In this document: positions 12,550 through 24,184 of the stretch, one piece after another
How the letters are laid out: every line of letters starts with the position of its first letter
Position numbering within the stretch: the stretch's first letter is position 1
From: Ailurus styani
Taxonomy: Eukaryota > Chordata > Mammalia > Carnivora > Ailuridae
Reading direction: 5' to 3'
Length of the DNA: 64,000 bases
Assembly: GCA_002007465.1 (NCBI GenBank)
Contig: LNAC01000110.1
Location: 62,001 to 126,000 of the forward strand
Program-made: the position numbers and the translations under genes
Notes under the pieces: generated by a model
What the model was told of the DNA's origin: nothing
Databases searched by the model: none
What the model saw: only the letters and a program-made list of their open reading frames with translations

Positions 12550-13142
12550 TGCCCTTTGAAATTTTAAACCTATCCATCTCTGCTACTTGCTCAAGTCAGG
12601 CTGTTTTAATCAAGTAGCCCATTTCTATATGCCTGTTATGGACACTCTTCCAGAAAGCTCTGTATTTATATCCTTTCCCAAGTCTACATTCTTCATTCTT
12701 TAACCAGTTCATTTTTATTTTTCTCCCCCATACACTCAGAGTTTCACCAAAATAATTTTCATAGTTCTTCATATCACTATACTCTTAGAGTCAAGGTCAC
12801 TTGTCCTGAAGTTTATTTCCTTCTACATGAATCTCATTCTCCCTTGACCAAACTAGCACAACCAACATACTCCTCAATTTAAAGCCTTAAGTTATCCTAC
12901 CACTGCTGGACACACAGGTATTACTATTCTACAGAATACTGGAAAGATGTATTCAAAAAATAATACCACATCAAATAATAAAAGTGTTTTTAAAAATATT
13001 ATGTGTTGGCAGATGAAATAAGACAGTCCCTCATACGTTTCTGGTGAGCATTTAAATTAATATAAGTTTTTAAAAACCAAGTTGCTATCATCTATCAAGA
13101 ACCTTGAAAATATTCATTGTCTTTGATCTCTGAATTCTATTG

Positions 13143-13345
13143 TATAAGTCAGTATATGTTGAGATGCTATAACAGAGATTCAAGCATGTAAATTGGTTTA
13201 AAGACAATAGAGGTTTATTTCTCACTCACGTGATAGCCCTATTGAAGTGACTTTGTTCAATATAGTAATTCAGAGACCAAGCTCCTCCCTTCGAAGTCAC
13301 TGCCATCACCTTGGTCTTCATCATCTGCATCTGGCAGACCTAAGA
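13143..13345 (-). mobile_element. Old interspersed repeat, possibly MaLR-related
   Basis: 'gagatgctataacagagatt' followed by 'aatagaggtttatttctcac' has the layout of the reversed MaLR 3' end. A similar arrangement recurs near 15850. Family not certain. Confidence 0.35.
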
Positions 13346-13624
13346 GAAGAAAGAGCAAGGGGAAGATACATTACTTCAAGTTTTAATGCAAAAGTGACCC
13401 TCACATCCATATCCATTGACTGATGGTGAAAATCCATCAGTCAAGTTTAAGAGAGCCCAGAACACAGTCTAGTCTATATGCTCAGAAACAAAAGGAATTG
13501 TTTTTTCGTTGATGAACTAACAGTGTCTGCCACATCAAGCTTTCCAAGAAGCCAGCCTCAGTATAATGCCCAAAGCAAAGTGTAGTGAGAACATAGCCCT
13601 TAATGCAGAGCATATGCAAGCATC

Positions 13625-13832
13625 ACGGACACATAGGTGGATTCAAGTTTGAATGCTCACTCTGGCCCTCAGAAGCTGGGACCCTTATGGAATTTAAAAG
13701 TTATCTCATTTTAACGTTTGGGTAATCCTTTCTCAAGGGGATTTAGTGAAGATTAAATGGGATATTGTATTCAAAGCACTTACTCAAGTAATTGTTACAC
13801 AGTAATCATTTAATAAATAGCTACTATTATTA
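13625..13832 (-). mobile_element. MIR
   Basis: Reverse-orientation MIR: 'gaagattaaatgggatattg', 'caaagcacttactcaagtaa' and 'aatcatttaataaatagcta' followed by TATTATTATAA. Confidence 0.7.
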
Positions 13833-14263
13833 TAATTGCCATTTTAAAGTTTTATATACAAACATATCTAGGACAGTTATTCCTAATGAACCAAAATAAT
13901 CTAAATGTATCAGTGAGTTAACCACTGCACCTGCATTCAATAGAATAGACTACAGTTCTTTAAAAGTGAAGCAAATCTACAAAATACAATACAAAATGTA
14001 CATAAAATGTAAAAATTTTAAAGCAGGAGACATTTTTAAGGAATATGAATTTAATTGGATTAAAATAGTCTTAGCTATGTAAAAAATTCAAAAGGCAATA
14101 AAATTTTAACCAATGTTATCTCTAATTTTTCATTTTTTTTGGTTTGACTTTTTCATTTTTAGTGACTTTTACTATTTTATTTTCTAGTTTTCTCTGTTCC
14201 TTATATTAAAACTTCTTCAAAGTAATAAAATGCCATAAATTTATTTGAAATCCCTTCTACATG

Positions 14264-14418
14264 GGGTGCCTGTGTGGCTCAATCAGTTAAGAGTCTGCCT
14301 TCTGCTCAGGCCATGAACCCAGCAATGGGATTCTGTTCCTCCCTCTGCCCTTTCCCCTGCTCCTGCTTCCTCTTTCTCTCAAATAAATAAATAAAAATCT
14401 TAATTTTTTTTTTTTTTA
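14264..14418 (+). mobile_element. Can-SINE, internally shortened
   Basis: Head GGGTGCCTGTGTGGCTCAAT, then a CT-rich middle and an AATAAATAAATAAAAATC tail. Flanked by GAAATCCCTTCTACA and its near copy GAAATCCCTTTTACA (14248-14262 and 14419-14433). Part of the head-to-middle region is deleted. Confidence 0.9.
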
Positions 14419-14433
14419 GAAATCCCTTTTACA

Positions 14434-15834
14434 GTCCTTCCTGATATGCCTCTCCCCAGCTGAGAAAAAACTTTTTCTGGAGTCAGGGTATGTCCTTCCT
14501 GATCAAGTATTTGGATGTCTGTTTACGTAAAAATATATGATAATTTGGAATTTTTTAAATTACGTGAATAGAATCCATCTTTGATTTATTTTTTCATGTA
14601 ATATTATGTGTCCAATATATTTCCACAGTTCATTCAAAGTTCCACTGTCTTTCATTGGATGAATATAATACAATCCATTCATTCATGCACCATAGATGAA
14701 TAATTAAAGACTTCCAGTTTTATACTATCTCTAGGAAATATTGCAGTGAACATTCTTTTATTTGCACCCATGAATGTGTGTGATCGATTCCTTAGGATAC
14801 ACAATCAGAAGTGAAGTTCATAGGTCAAAGGGTATGATCACACTGAGGTTTATTCAATATTGCCAAATTGGTTCGTATCTATTTTACATTCTATTATGAA
14901 TATAAGAAGTTCAATTTTCTCAATTCTTACTTCTTTTTTTCCCAGTGTGACAGTATTTAATAATATGTCTCTGTGGCTTTACTTTTCCTTTCACTGATTA
15001 TTTATGAAGCTACACATTTTTCACATTTTTCTTAGGCATTTAGATTTCAACTTACACCTTAAGTTTTTTGCTATTTGCAATAATCTTACTTACTCATCTG
15101 TATGATTCTCCCTCTGTATAGATAGTCTCAAACTGAAACACATTTTGTAATACAAGCACCCAAATGTCATCTCCTATATTGTGGTTAGATGTATTGCTTC
15201 ACAAACTTAAAAATCAAACCAGTATTTGGTAACATTGGTGGAAAATTAAAATTTATTTCCCAGTTGTTTTTATTGTAAATAATATAGGTGGTTCACTAAA
15301 GGGATTTCTGAGGATAAATGTATATTCCACGCAGATCAAAGAAAGACAAGCCACCGAGCCTCTTGACGTTCACCTTCCCTGCAGCTAAAGACAACAGAGT
15401 CTAAACATGCTGCCAACTGTCAAGGATTTTCATCCTGCTCATCCAGGCTTAAATATCTGCTAATTTAGATAATGGCTACAGCCCATCAGCTAATCGTATT
15501 TACAACAAAAACATATGGCCAGTACTTGGAAGGCCAGTGATTAGCTAATGTGAGTCATTTCCAGATGATATAGAGATCATTTATATTGTCAGTATGAATT
15601 CTATTTGAGTCGTATGGCATTTACCAGAGTTGACCCTTCGAGAATACACACTGGTAGCTACTTATGTGTTAACTCTTGAGGGACTCTGAAAAAGACTACC
15701 ACAGGTTAAGGAATACAGAGTGAAAAAAGCACTAAGGCTTGAGGGAGGTGGGGGAGAGATGAAAGAAATTGAAAGAAAGAATCAGAAAAGAGTAGGAGGC
15801 CAGAGACTGAGCAAGCTAAAGTCTACATTAGACA
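14434..15834. other. No gene or repeat recognised
   Basis: AT-rich. 14560-15060 ('gttcattcaaagttccact', 'ttgcagtgaacattc', 'tgaagttcataggtcaaagg') may be an old antisense L1 3' piece, but the match is too weak to call. Confidence 0.4.
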
Positions 15835-16100
15835 GAATAGGTGCTAGATTATGCTGTAGTAAGAAACTATCTCTAATAATGATGGCTTAACCCAATCAAA
15901 TTTTTCCTTGCTTACATTCATGTTCACTGTGGGTCAGAGAGGCCTCTCTTCAAGAGGTAGAAGGTTCTGTGATCATCAGAATTTCCTTCCAAAATTGAAA
16001 TGCATCATTTCTGGTCACACCTGATTGTCCACAGCAGATCCCATGGCCACCTGTAACTTCAACAAAACTGATACACCTTCCATGCTAGCCTGGAAGTAAA
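15835..16100 (-). mobile_element. Old interspersed repeat, possibly MaLR-related
   Basis: Contains 'gattatgctgtagtaagaaa', 'gatggcttaacccaatcaa' and 'catggccacctgtaacttca'. The layout resembles a diverged repeat with an antisense TTAAAACA-type region. Low certainty. Confidence 0.3.
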
Positions 16101-16173
16101 GAAACGGGAAACATTTAGTAAACGGCATAGTAACTACCAAAGACCACAATTTTGGTTATCAAATGTTGGTTCA

Positions 16174-16366
16174 GGGGCACCTGGGTGGCTCAGTCAGTTA
16201 AGCATCTGCCTTTGGCTGAGTCGTGATCCTGGGGTCCTGGGATCAACCCCCGAGGCAGGCTCCCTGCAGGGAGGCTTCTTCTCCCTCTCCCTCTGTCCCC
16301 TCCCCACACTTGTGCTCTCTCTCTCTCTCTCTCTCTCTCAGATAAATACAATCTTAAAAAAAAAAT
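16174..16366 (+). mobile_element. Can-SINE
   Basis: Head GGGGCACCTGGGTGGCTCAG. The CT-rich middle runs into a (CT)n tract (16313-16339), then GATAAATACAATCTTAAAAA. A short TTGGTTCA-like duplication flanks it. Confidence 0.92.
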
Positions 16367-16369
16367 GGT

Positions 16370-17090
16370 TCAATTGGTTCACTCTCCAGTCCCAAAAAGA
16401 GAACACATCTACCCCTACTCCAAGAAAGACAACCCCAAAATCTCTCTTAGTCATGGTATTACCAAACCCCAAGTTTGGCTGCCTGTCACTTGAAAGGCCA
16501 ATACTCAAGAAAAATTTTGATTGGAAAGGAATTTGAGCTTTATTTAGGCGGCCAGCCACCTGGGGAGAAGGCGCACTCTTGTCCAAGAGCCAACTCTGAG
16601 GTTTGTGCCTGGTCCAGGAGTTTTGAAAAAGGCTTAAGGTAACGGTTAATCAGTGAAGGGAGTACAGTGGTCTGCAACATTTCTTGATTAGGAGCAGACT
16701 CGATGGTGCCGGTACAAATGTTATCTCAATGCCCCAGGGGTAGTGTGAGCAGGTCTGGTTCTTGTTTGATGAAGTGTAGGCACACTCTGTTCTTTCAGGA
16801 AGGCGATGTCTACAGATTCACAAAGGGGGGGTAAGTAAAACCATTTGTATGACCTGAAAAAAGAACAACATTTTGCTAAAAAAAAAAAAAAAATGCTAGG
16901 CTAATCAAAAAGCAGAGGCGGCTTCAAACAGACTTTTTGGCCTCTGTGGCCTGGGAGTCTTGGTCTTTCACTCCTCAAGGTCAGTGGCCTGTCTGCTACG
17001 GATCAGGGCACTTAGGTCAGCAAGTAAGGTCCGTGTTGACTTGAAGCAAGTTAACCCTGTAGAATGGTTAGAGTGCTATTACAATGTCAT
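16370..17090. other. Unclassified, somewhat GC-richer sequence
   Basis: Text such as 'gagctttatttaggcggcca' and 'cagggcacttaggtcagcaa' suggests a lineage-specific LTR-type repeat in antisense, but neither ends nor family can be identified. No gene. Confidence 0.35.
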
Positions 17091-17107
17091 GAAGCTCAAC
17101 ATCTCTG

Positions 17108-17372
17108 AAGGGGAGCCCTCTTATACTGTTGATGGGAATGCAAACCGGTGCAGCCGCTCTGGAAGACAGTACAGAGGATCCTCAAAAAGTTAAAAATAGA
17201 GCTACCCTATGACCCTGCAACCATACTACTAGGTATTTACCCAAAGAATACAAACAGTGATTCAAAGGGGCACCTGCCCCTCAATGTCTACAGGAGCAAT
17301 GTCTATAATAGCCAAACAATAGAAAGAGCCCAGATGTCCACTGACAGATGAATTGGATAAAGAAGACATGCG

Positions 17373-17412
<40 letters not shown>

Positions 17413-17849
17413 CTACAATGGAATATTACTCAGTCATCAGAAAGGATGAAATCTTGCCATTTGCAATGATATGGATGGAACTACGATGTGTTATGCTAAG
17501 CAAAATAAGTTAGTTACAGAAAGACAAATATCATATGATTTCACTCATATGTGGAATTTAAGAAACAAAACAGATGAACACAGGACAAGGGAAGGAAAAA
17601 TAAAACAAGATGAAAACAGAGGGAAACAAACTGTAAGAGCCCTTAACAATAGGGAAAAGACTGAGGGTTGTTGAAGGGGAGGTGGGTGGAGGGATGGGGT
17701 AACTGGGTTATGGGCACCAAGGAGGGCACATGATGTAATGAACACTCGGTGTTACCTGCAGCTGATGAATCGCTGAACTCTACCTCTGAAACTAATAACA
17801 CCCTATATGTTAATTAAATTGAATTTAAATTAAATTTATATTTTAAAAA
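17108..17849 (+). mobile_element. 5'-truncated L1: ORF2 C-terminus and 3' UTR
   Basis: Begins inside ORF2 ('atactgttgatgggaatgca', 'tacccaaagaatacaaacag') and runs through the 3' UTR to the 'aactaataacaccctatatg' end and A-rich tail. A (CA)n tract is embedded at 17375-17404. A diverged duplication AAGCTCAAcATCT / AAGCTCAAtATCT lies at about 17092 and 17850, typical of target-primed insertion. Confidence 0.88.
17375..17412. repeat. (CA)n followed by (TA)n microsatellite
   Basis: About 15 CA units followed by ATATATAT, located inside the L1 ORF2 end, where poly-CA tracts are frequent in carnivore L1 copies. Confidence 0.95.
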
Positions 17850-17865
17850 AAGCTCAATATCTTGG

Positions 17866-18844
17866 ACTTTTGCATTGTATTCTTCTGTATCTACCTCAAG
17901 TTTGGATGCAGCTATTCCTGAAACGGAGAACTATCAACAAAAAAGACAAGTAAACACCTTCCAACGCACAGACATACACACATGCCTCATACATTAGAGT
18001 AACAGAAACAGGTAATCATTGCTAAGGCCAGAAGCAATACAAGTCCAGGAACAATAGTGAAGAACTTGAAAAAATTGCTAGTTTAGAATGATTTCTGTGA
18101 ATCCTACTAATAAGCGGGATCAGGAGGCTGTCAGGCATTCATTTCACCCAAAGCTAGGCTTAGGTTGATACCTGGAAAAGACAGACACAAAGAGCTTCCA
18201 CACTCAGCACTTTGTCAAATTAATACGCTAAAATAGAACCATCTGCAGCATGTACAAAGATGGGTAGACACCACGTTAGGACACAGTTTACTCTTAACCC
18301 AGGCTTGTCTGTCAGCTTCTGGATGTGCAAAATTAAATTCCCTTGTGGGGTGACTAAATTTAAACTCCAGAACTCCTTTAGCAAATGCATTTCTCTTCTA
18401 TTTCCACCTCACTTTCTTCCTGCCTGTGTCGTCTGCAGCCCCTGAGCTCATTTAGACTGGAATCTAATATCCGTGCTCCAGGCATCTGTTTGGTCTGTTT
18501 GGTCCCAACTGAGTCTTACCCTTCTGAAGATAGATCTATAAAAAGAAAAAGGATATTTTTAATAAGGATGGAAAACTTTCATGTTACAGATGTTTTCAGT
18601 AACTAACAGTACAGTTGGTTGAAAAATAAATTTGAAGTGAGAGTGTATGGTGGTATTTTGGGGAGGGTGGGTGGGTATTTTTTAATACATAGAGGATACT
18701 GCCAGAGGGATAACACCCTGAGATAATCACCTGGGAAGAAGTACAGAATGCCAAACACCAAAGGGAATAAGCAATTGGAAAAAAAAAAAAAGCCTGGGGA
18801 ACTTTTAAACAGAAGTCAGTCATGGAAGAAGCTTACTCATTGTG
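17866..18844. other. No gene or repeat recognised
   Basis: Unique-looking intergenic DNA. Short open frames on both strands show no family resemblance. Confidence 0.45.
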
Positions 18845-18972
18845 TCCAAGCACGACCTGAGCACTAGCAGCATGGGTATCATCTGGGAGGTTGTTAGAAA
18901 GGCAGAATCTTGGGTCCTGAACCTTATAGTATCAGAATGTGCATCTTATCTATATCATCTGGTGATTCCTAT
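18845..18972 (+). mobile_element. MER20-like hAT MITE fragment
   Basis: 'atctgggaggttgttagaaa', 'ggcagaatcttgggtcctga', 'atcagaatgtgcatctta' and 'ctggtgattcctat' follow the body of a MER20-type element without clear ends. Confidence 0.65.
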
Positions 18973-19144
18973 CTGTGTTAATGTTCATACTCATCAAGAT
19001 TTTAATTATTAAGAGCTATTTTAAAATAGTAAGTTAGGGTTGCTCATATATTCTTGCATTCAGAAAGCAGAACCTAACACAGTTACCCAAACTAAGGCAA
19101 GCTGACTAGTTGGTTATTGATAACTATTATTAAAATCAAATCAT

Positions 19145-19271
19145 GGGGCACCTGGCTGGTTCAGTCAGAAGGGCATGTGACTTTTGACCCACGTGTTGTG
19201 AGTTTGGATCCTATGTTGGGTGGAGACATTATTTAAATGAATAAATAAAATACAAAAATAAATAAAAGCTT
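19145..19271 (+). mobile_element. Can-SINE, short head-only subtype
   Basis: Head GGGGCACCTGGCTGGTTCAG leads to 'gttgtgagtttggatcctat' and 'ggtggagacattatttaaat' with no CT-rich middle. This different subtype recurs at 30652 and 47476. AAAATCAAATCA/AAAATAAAATCA flank it. Confidence 0.87.
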
Positions 19272-19481
19272 AAAAATAAAATCACCTCTTTTGTAGTGAA
19301 AATGTTTCTTCCTCTATGTAGACTGTTATTGCTAGGATAAAGTTTATGGGGATGACAAAGCAATACATATAAAATTTGAAAGAACAACGTGAAGTAGAGG
19401 AATGCCTTAGCATTTATGTATTTACATATTCCCATATATGTGATGTACAAGCAGAAATCATGCATACAAATACGTAAATGT

Positions 19482-19679
19482 GGGGCGCCTGGGTGGCTCA
19501 GTCGTTAAGCATCTGTCTTTGGCTCAGGTCATGATCCCAGGACTCTGGGATCGAGCCCTGCATCAGGCTCCCTGCTCTGTGGGAAAGCCTGCTTCTCTCT
19601 CTCCCACTCCTTCTGCTGGTGATCCCTCTCTTGCTGTATCTCCCTCTGTCAAATAAATACACAAAATCTTAAAAAAAAA
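19482..19679 (+). mobile_element. Can-SINE, full length
   Basis: Head GGGGCGCCTGGGTGGCTCAG, intact A and B box regions, CT-rich middle, then AAATAAATACACAAAATC. Flanked by AAATACGTAAATGT and AAATATATAAATGT. Confidence 0.93.
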
Positions 19680-20046
19680 CCCAAATATATAAATGTAACA
19701 TAAATTAAAAGTGTAAACTTTGTCATGTAAGTATCTTCATATAATAAAAGATACCTATACACAGAGAAGTTAAATGTATCCAACGTCACAAAACTTTTAA
19801 GTGGCAGAATATGGAATACAATCTAGTTCTCCTGAACATAATGTTATATTGTACTTAGTAACTTTGATGTTTAAAAACATTTATTAAGTTTAACTACAGT
19901 AGTATTTCATGATGACTTTTAAGCAAGAATCAAATTACAGCTTGAATAGTATGGATTTTATGTTCATGTTTTTCTGGCATTTTAAATAACTGAAATGTCT
20001 GTATCACAGTTAAAAATATTTTTCATATATTATAATTTCATTTTTT

Positions 20047-20228
20047 TAAAGATTTTATTTATTTATCTGACAGAGAAGGAGCACAAGTAGGCAGAGTGAC
20101 AGGCAGAGGGAGAGGGAAAAGCAGGCTTTCCTCTGAGCAGGGAGCCTGACGTGGGACTCGATCCCAGGACCCTGGGATCATGACCTGAGCTGAAGGCAGC
20201 GGCTTCCACCCTGGCCACCCCAGCACCC
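20047..20228 (-). mobile_element. Can-SINE
   Basis: Flanked by TATAATTTCATTTTTT at 20031-20046 and 20229-20244. The head is damaged (CACCCTGGCCACCCCAGCACCC). Internal order is tail, GA-rich part, head, so it is in minus orientation. Confidence 0.92.
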
Positions 20229-20244
20229 TATAATTTCATTTTTT

Positions 20245-21980
20245 AGTGTTTATGTTATTTTACTACTATCAACTTCTCTACCTTCTAAATAAGATGGGTT
20301 AAATTTAATTTAAACATTAAGTCTTTAATTCAGAAATTTTAATTTCACTAAAGGCTACCACAAAGTCTTAAATGTGAAAGCTTTTTTAATACTTGATTCA
20401 CTTTAATCTATTCAATTTTTATAATGGAAACCGTAAAACATATTAGGTAATAGAGACTAATTTATTGGGTGTTTTCCATATGTCATGCACTTATGCCATA
20501 TTTGTGCCAAAAAAATTCCTTCTCTTTAAAATATTGATATATATATTAGTTCTAATGTTTATTATATATATAAATAATAGTTTATATTTTAAAAATAAGG
20601 AATGTAGAAAATCAAAACATTTATGTTACAAAAACATAATCCAAAATTGCACATACACCATGATTATAATATGAAAATATTCATGCATATAGACAGTGAA
20701 ATATAAAAATAGGCTTATTTTCTAATATAGGGTTATAGATTTGTGCTACTCCAGACATTTACTTAATATGATATATTATTTTCAATAAAAACTGAGTGCT
20801 CTGTGTGTATATGTTTCTCAAATAAGAAACAAATGTTTTCTCATACTGTGGCTTAAATTTTTATCTTCTTAATGATCGATTTAGAGAAACATAGGTCTTG
20901 ATTTCATTGAATTAGAGACATCAGTCTTCTTTACAGTTAATGTTTGGTTCTGTTTAAATTTTTACATATCACAAGTTCAGATTCTCTCCTCTTCTAAAAA
21001 CATCAAAGTTTTTACTTTCATGTTTAAATTTGCAATTGATTTATAATTGATTTTTGTTTGTGGCAGGATGTTGAATGAAGTTTCATTACTCTTCCACGTG
21101 GATATCCAATTTTCACAACATGGTATTTGGAAATCATTGTCATTTCCTCACCACTCTCCAGGGCTACTTTTCCACAAGTCAGATATCCACATGCACACTG
21201 GTGTGTTTTCCGGTTCCCAGTTCTGGTCCTTGTTTTATTTCTCTGCCTTTGTGATACCGTGATATCTTAATTATTTTAGCTGTATAATAAATCTTTCATT
21301 ACAGATTTTATTTACTTAATAGTTAGAAGAATATTCAGATTTACAACCTCCTTTTTTTTATCAGTTTTATGGAGTTGTATTTTTCTAGAAGTCCTAACAT
21401 ACTTTTAACTTAGTCCCAGAAGGAAAAAAAAACAGAGAATGAGACAGAAGGCCTATCAGAAGTGATAACAACTGAGAATTTCTCGGAACTGATTAAAGAC
21501 TTCAATTCATAGATTCGAGAGCAAATTTAGATCAAGATAAAGTTTAAGTTAAAGGCAAATAAGTGAGAAAATAGTTACAGAATTCACAGAAGTAGAAAAA
21601 GGAACAACAAAGAAGCAAATTACATAAAAAGGTTTTAACTCACATACTGAGAATATTAGTTACAAATTCAAATACCAGTTACACTGCTTGCAGATAAAGT
21701 ACTAGGATTGGGCTGTTTTAGAACCTCTCAGATGCCTTCAAATTATTGTGCCTTTTCCACAGGAGCTGACTCATTCCCAGTTGACCCTAACTCCTATGAG
21801 GCCACCTTTGAGTCCTAATCTAAAGCACCATAGGTTTAGAAGGGTCCCCTCCACTGGTGTCTTCTGGAGTGCTTTTGTCTCCTACCCCCCAAATTCTTTC
21901 AGTAGTGGGGATGAGCTTCCTGGCCACCACTGCTAGGTTAACCAAAGACCCTTGGGCCAAAGCAGCCCTGAAGGGATTTG
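20245..21980. other. No gene or named repeat
   Basis: Very AT-rich. Around 20990-21300 ('tcttcatgtttaaatttgca', 'ggatgttgaatgaagtttc', 'gtgataccgtgatatcttaa') may be an old antisense L1 ORF2 piece, but it is too diverged to call firmly. Confidence 0.35.
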
Positions 21981-22034
21981 GCATTTCTCTGTTTTTCTTT
22001 CTTTTTTTTTTTTTTTTGCATTTCTCTGTTTTTC
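21981..22034 (-). mobile_element. Poly(A)-only retrotransposition footprint
   Basis: A perfect 17-bp direct repeat, GCATTTCTCTGTTTTTC, occupies 21981-21997 and 22018-22034. The 20 bases between are all T except one C. This is the layout of an L1-mediated insertion in minus orientation truncated so far that only the poly(A) tail was copied. Slippage in T-rich DNA is the alternative. Confidence 0.7.
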
Positions 22035-22295
22035 GATCAAGACTCTATTATCTGCACTTCTGTCTTCTCATCCCATGATGTTTTACTACCTTTTTAGGAT
22101 CCTGATAATGTCAAGTAAATTTTTTTTGCAACATATTTGATGCAGGTTTTCTACTTTTCACTGGGAAAGTGGTCTTAATTACTTAGTTTGCCACTACCAG
22201 TGAAGATAATTCCACTCTTAGTATGATTTTTTTTGCATGCAGAGGGCTTATCATTTCACCTTTCTAATCTAGTTCAAATCGTCTCTTCATTTCTT

Positions 22296-22483
22296 TTTTT
22301 TAAAGTTTTATTTATTTATTAGAGAGAGAGAGAATGAATGAGAAAGCATGAGTGGAGAGAAGAAGAAGAAGAAATAGACTCCCCTCTGAGCAGGGAGCCT
22401 GACCGGGGCTCCATCCCAGGACCTCAGGATCACAACCTGAGCTGAGGCAGATGCTTAACTAACAGAGCCACTCTGATGTCCTT
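22296..22483 (-). mobile_element. Can-SINE
   Basis: Flanked by CTTCATTTCTT at 22285-22295 and 22484-22494. The GA-rich middle includes GAAGAAGAAGAAG, and the head ends GAGCCACTCTGATGTC, much diverged. Confidence 0.9.
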
Positions 22484-22494
22484 CTTCATTTCTT

Positions 22495-23740
22495 AAACTT
22501 ATGAAAAATAAGGGTTTAATATAAACAGCATAAAACCTCATTAAATGTCAGGAAATCTCTGCGTTTAATCATCAATATTATATTTCATATTTATAGGTCA
22601 AGGGTGTAACATTTATTTTATGCATTGCCCTTGTACCCCAATTCCATTAAGATTCAAATGGATCTAAGTTTTATACAAGCATTTTTAACATTTACTTTCT
22701 TCAGCTTAGCTAATTCTAGGGAAAAACATAGTAACAATAGATACAATATTAGAGAGGTGGGGCAAGTCATCTTCAAATATTTAAATCTGTTAGACACTCA
22801 AGAGACAGGGGCACCAGGAACTAAAAGTTAGGACAGAAATAAAGGGGAATATGTGCAGAAGACAAATTCCATTTCTTCTAGGATCTACTATGGCTCTCTG
22901 GAGCTGCTCTAGAAGAACTGGTAGTTTATCTAATATGCAAATAACATTGAACCGGGGGTTCATGTGAGTATTTTTCCCATCTCATTTTCATAGCTTTATG
23001 CTTGCTTATGCTTGATAATGAAAACAATGCCAGATGGCATGGCCAGTTAAGAGGCTCTAAGAGACAGCCACCAGAACTTAAATGCGAGTTAGTCTTAAAT
23101 AACTCAGTTCAGTTGCTTTTCTTACTGTGAATTGGAAATGTGCAGTCAATTGGCGAGAGATAGTCTGAGTTACTTTAATACTTCAAGCTTTGTTTAATGT
23201 AGGTCTATTCAGAGATTGCTTATGGGACTAGGGAAGATTTCTTGGTAAAGACAAAGTCTCTGATGATAGTTGAATAGTGAATACGAATCATCAAGGTTGA
23301 GAAGGGTGTGGGGGAAGGGTAACCAACACAGGGATATATTTAAGGATGTATATTTTAAAATATTACCATGGGACAACCAAAGGAATAATTTTGCCTCTAA
23401 TCAGAAAAAAGTTTCTGACCTGACACATTGGGTGAACAGATAATGGTGCAGTTAACTATGATCAGAAATACAGTAGGTTGAAATACTAAGATGCATCAAA
23501 TTTAAGAAATTGGATTTAAAAGAGGGGCAAAAGACTTTGAGAACCCAGAGAAAACAACATCCTAGAAGTCAAGAGACCCGAGAGTTTCAAAAAGAAATAA
23601 GCACCCAAAGAGGTTAAATGAAGCCCGTAAGTCTAAACAAAAAAATAGCAATAAGTCTTTGGATTTAACCATATGTTGATTATTAAGGACATATTGACAG
23701 CAATTTTGACATCATTATGGCATCAAAAATAAAATTTCAG
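22495..23740. other. No gene or repeat recognised
   Basis: Unclassified intergenic sequence, including a short local repeat 'atgcttgcttatgcttgat' near 23000. Confidence 0.45.
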
Positions 23741-23741
23741 G

Positions 23742-24184
23742 TGGTGCCTGGGGGGCTCAGTCAGTTAAGCATCTGCCTCTTGCTTTGGGCTCAGGTCAAG
23801 ATCTCAAGGTCTGAGATCCAGCCCCCCATCACCACCCACACCCCTCCTCCCAACTACCCCCAACTCAGCAGGGAGTCTGCTTTGAGATTCTCTTCCTCTC
23901 CCTCTGCCCCTCCCCTACTCATGCTCACTTGTACGTATTTTCTCTTTCTCTAAAATAAATAAACAGGGCGCCTGGGTGGCTCAGCGGTTTAAAGCCTCTG
24001 CCTTCGGCTCAGGTCATGATCTCAGGGTCCTGGGATCGAGGCCCACATCGGGCTCTCTGCTCGGCAGGGAGCCTGCTTCCTCCTCTCTCTCTGCCTGCCT
24101 CTCTGCCTACTTGTGATCTCTCTCTCTCTCTGTCAAATAAATAAATAAAATCTTAAAAAAAAAATAAAATAAAATAAATAAACA
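23742..24184 (+). mobile_element. Can-SINE with a younger Can-SINE inserted in its tail
   Basis: The outer copy starts GGTGCCTGGGGGGCTCAG and has an extra C-rich stretch (23820-23870). Its AAATAAATAAAC tail is duplicated on both sides of the inner copy. Confidence 0.87.
23965..24170 (+). mobile_element. Can-SINE, young subtype, nested
   Basis: Starts GGGCGCCTGGGTGGCTCAG and carries the 'GGTTTAAAGCCTCTGCC' head and 'TCTGCCTGCCTCTCTGCC' middle typical of the least diverged copies in the window. Duplicated target AAATAAATAAAC at about 23953 and 24173. Confidence 0.93.

Noticed and set aside
16878..16895. A-run flanked by TGCTA-like sequence as a third poly(A)-only insertion
   Set aside because: The flanking similarity is only five or six bases, too short for a target duplication.
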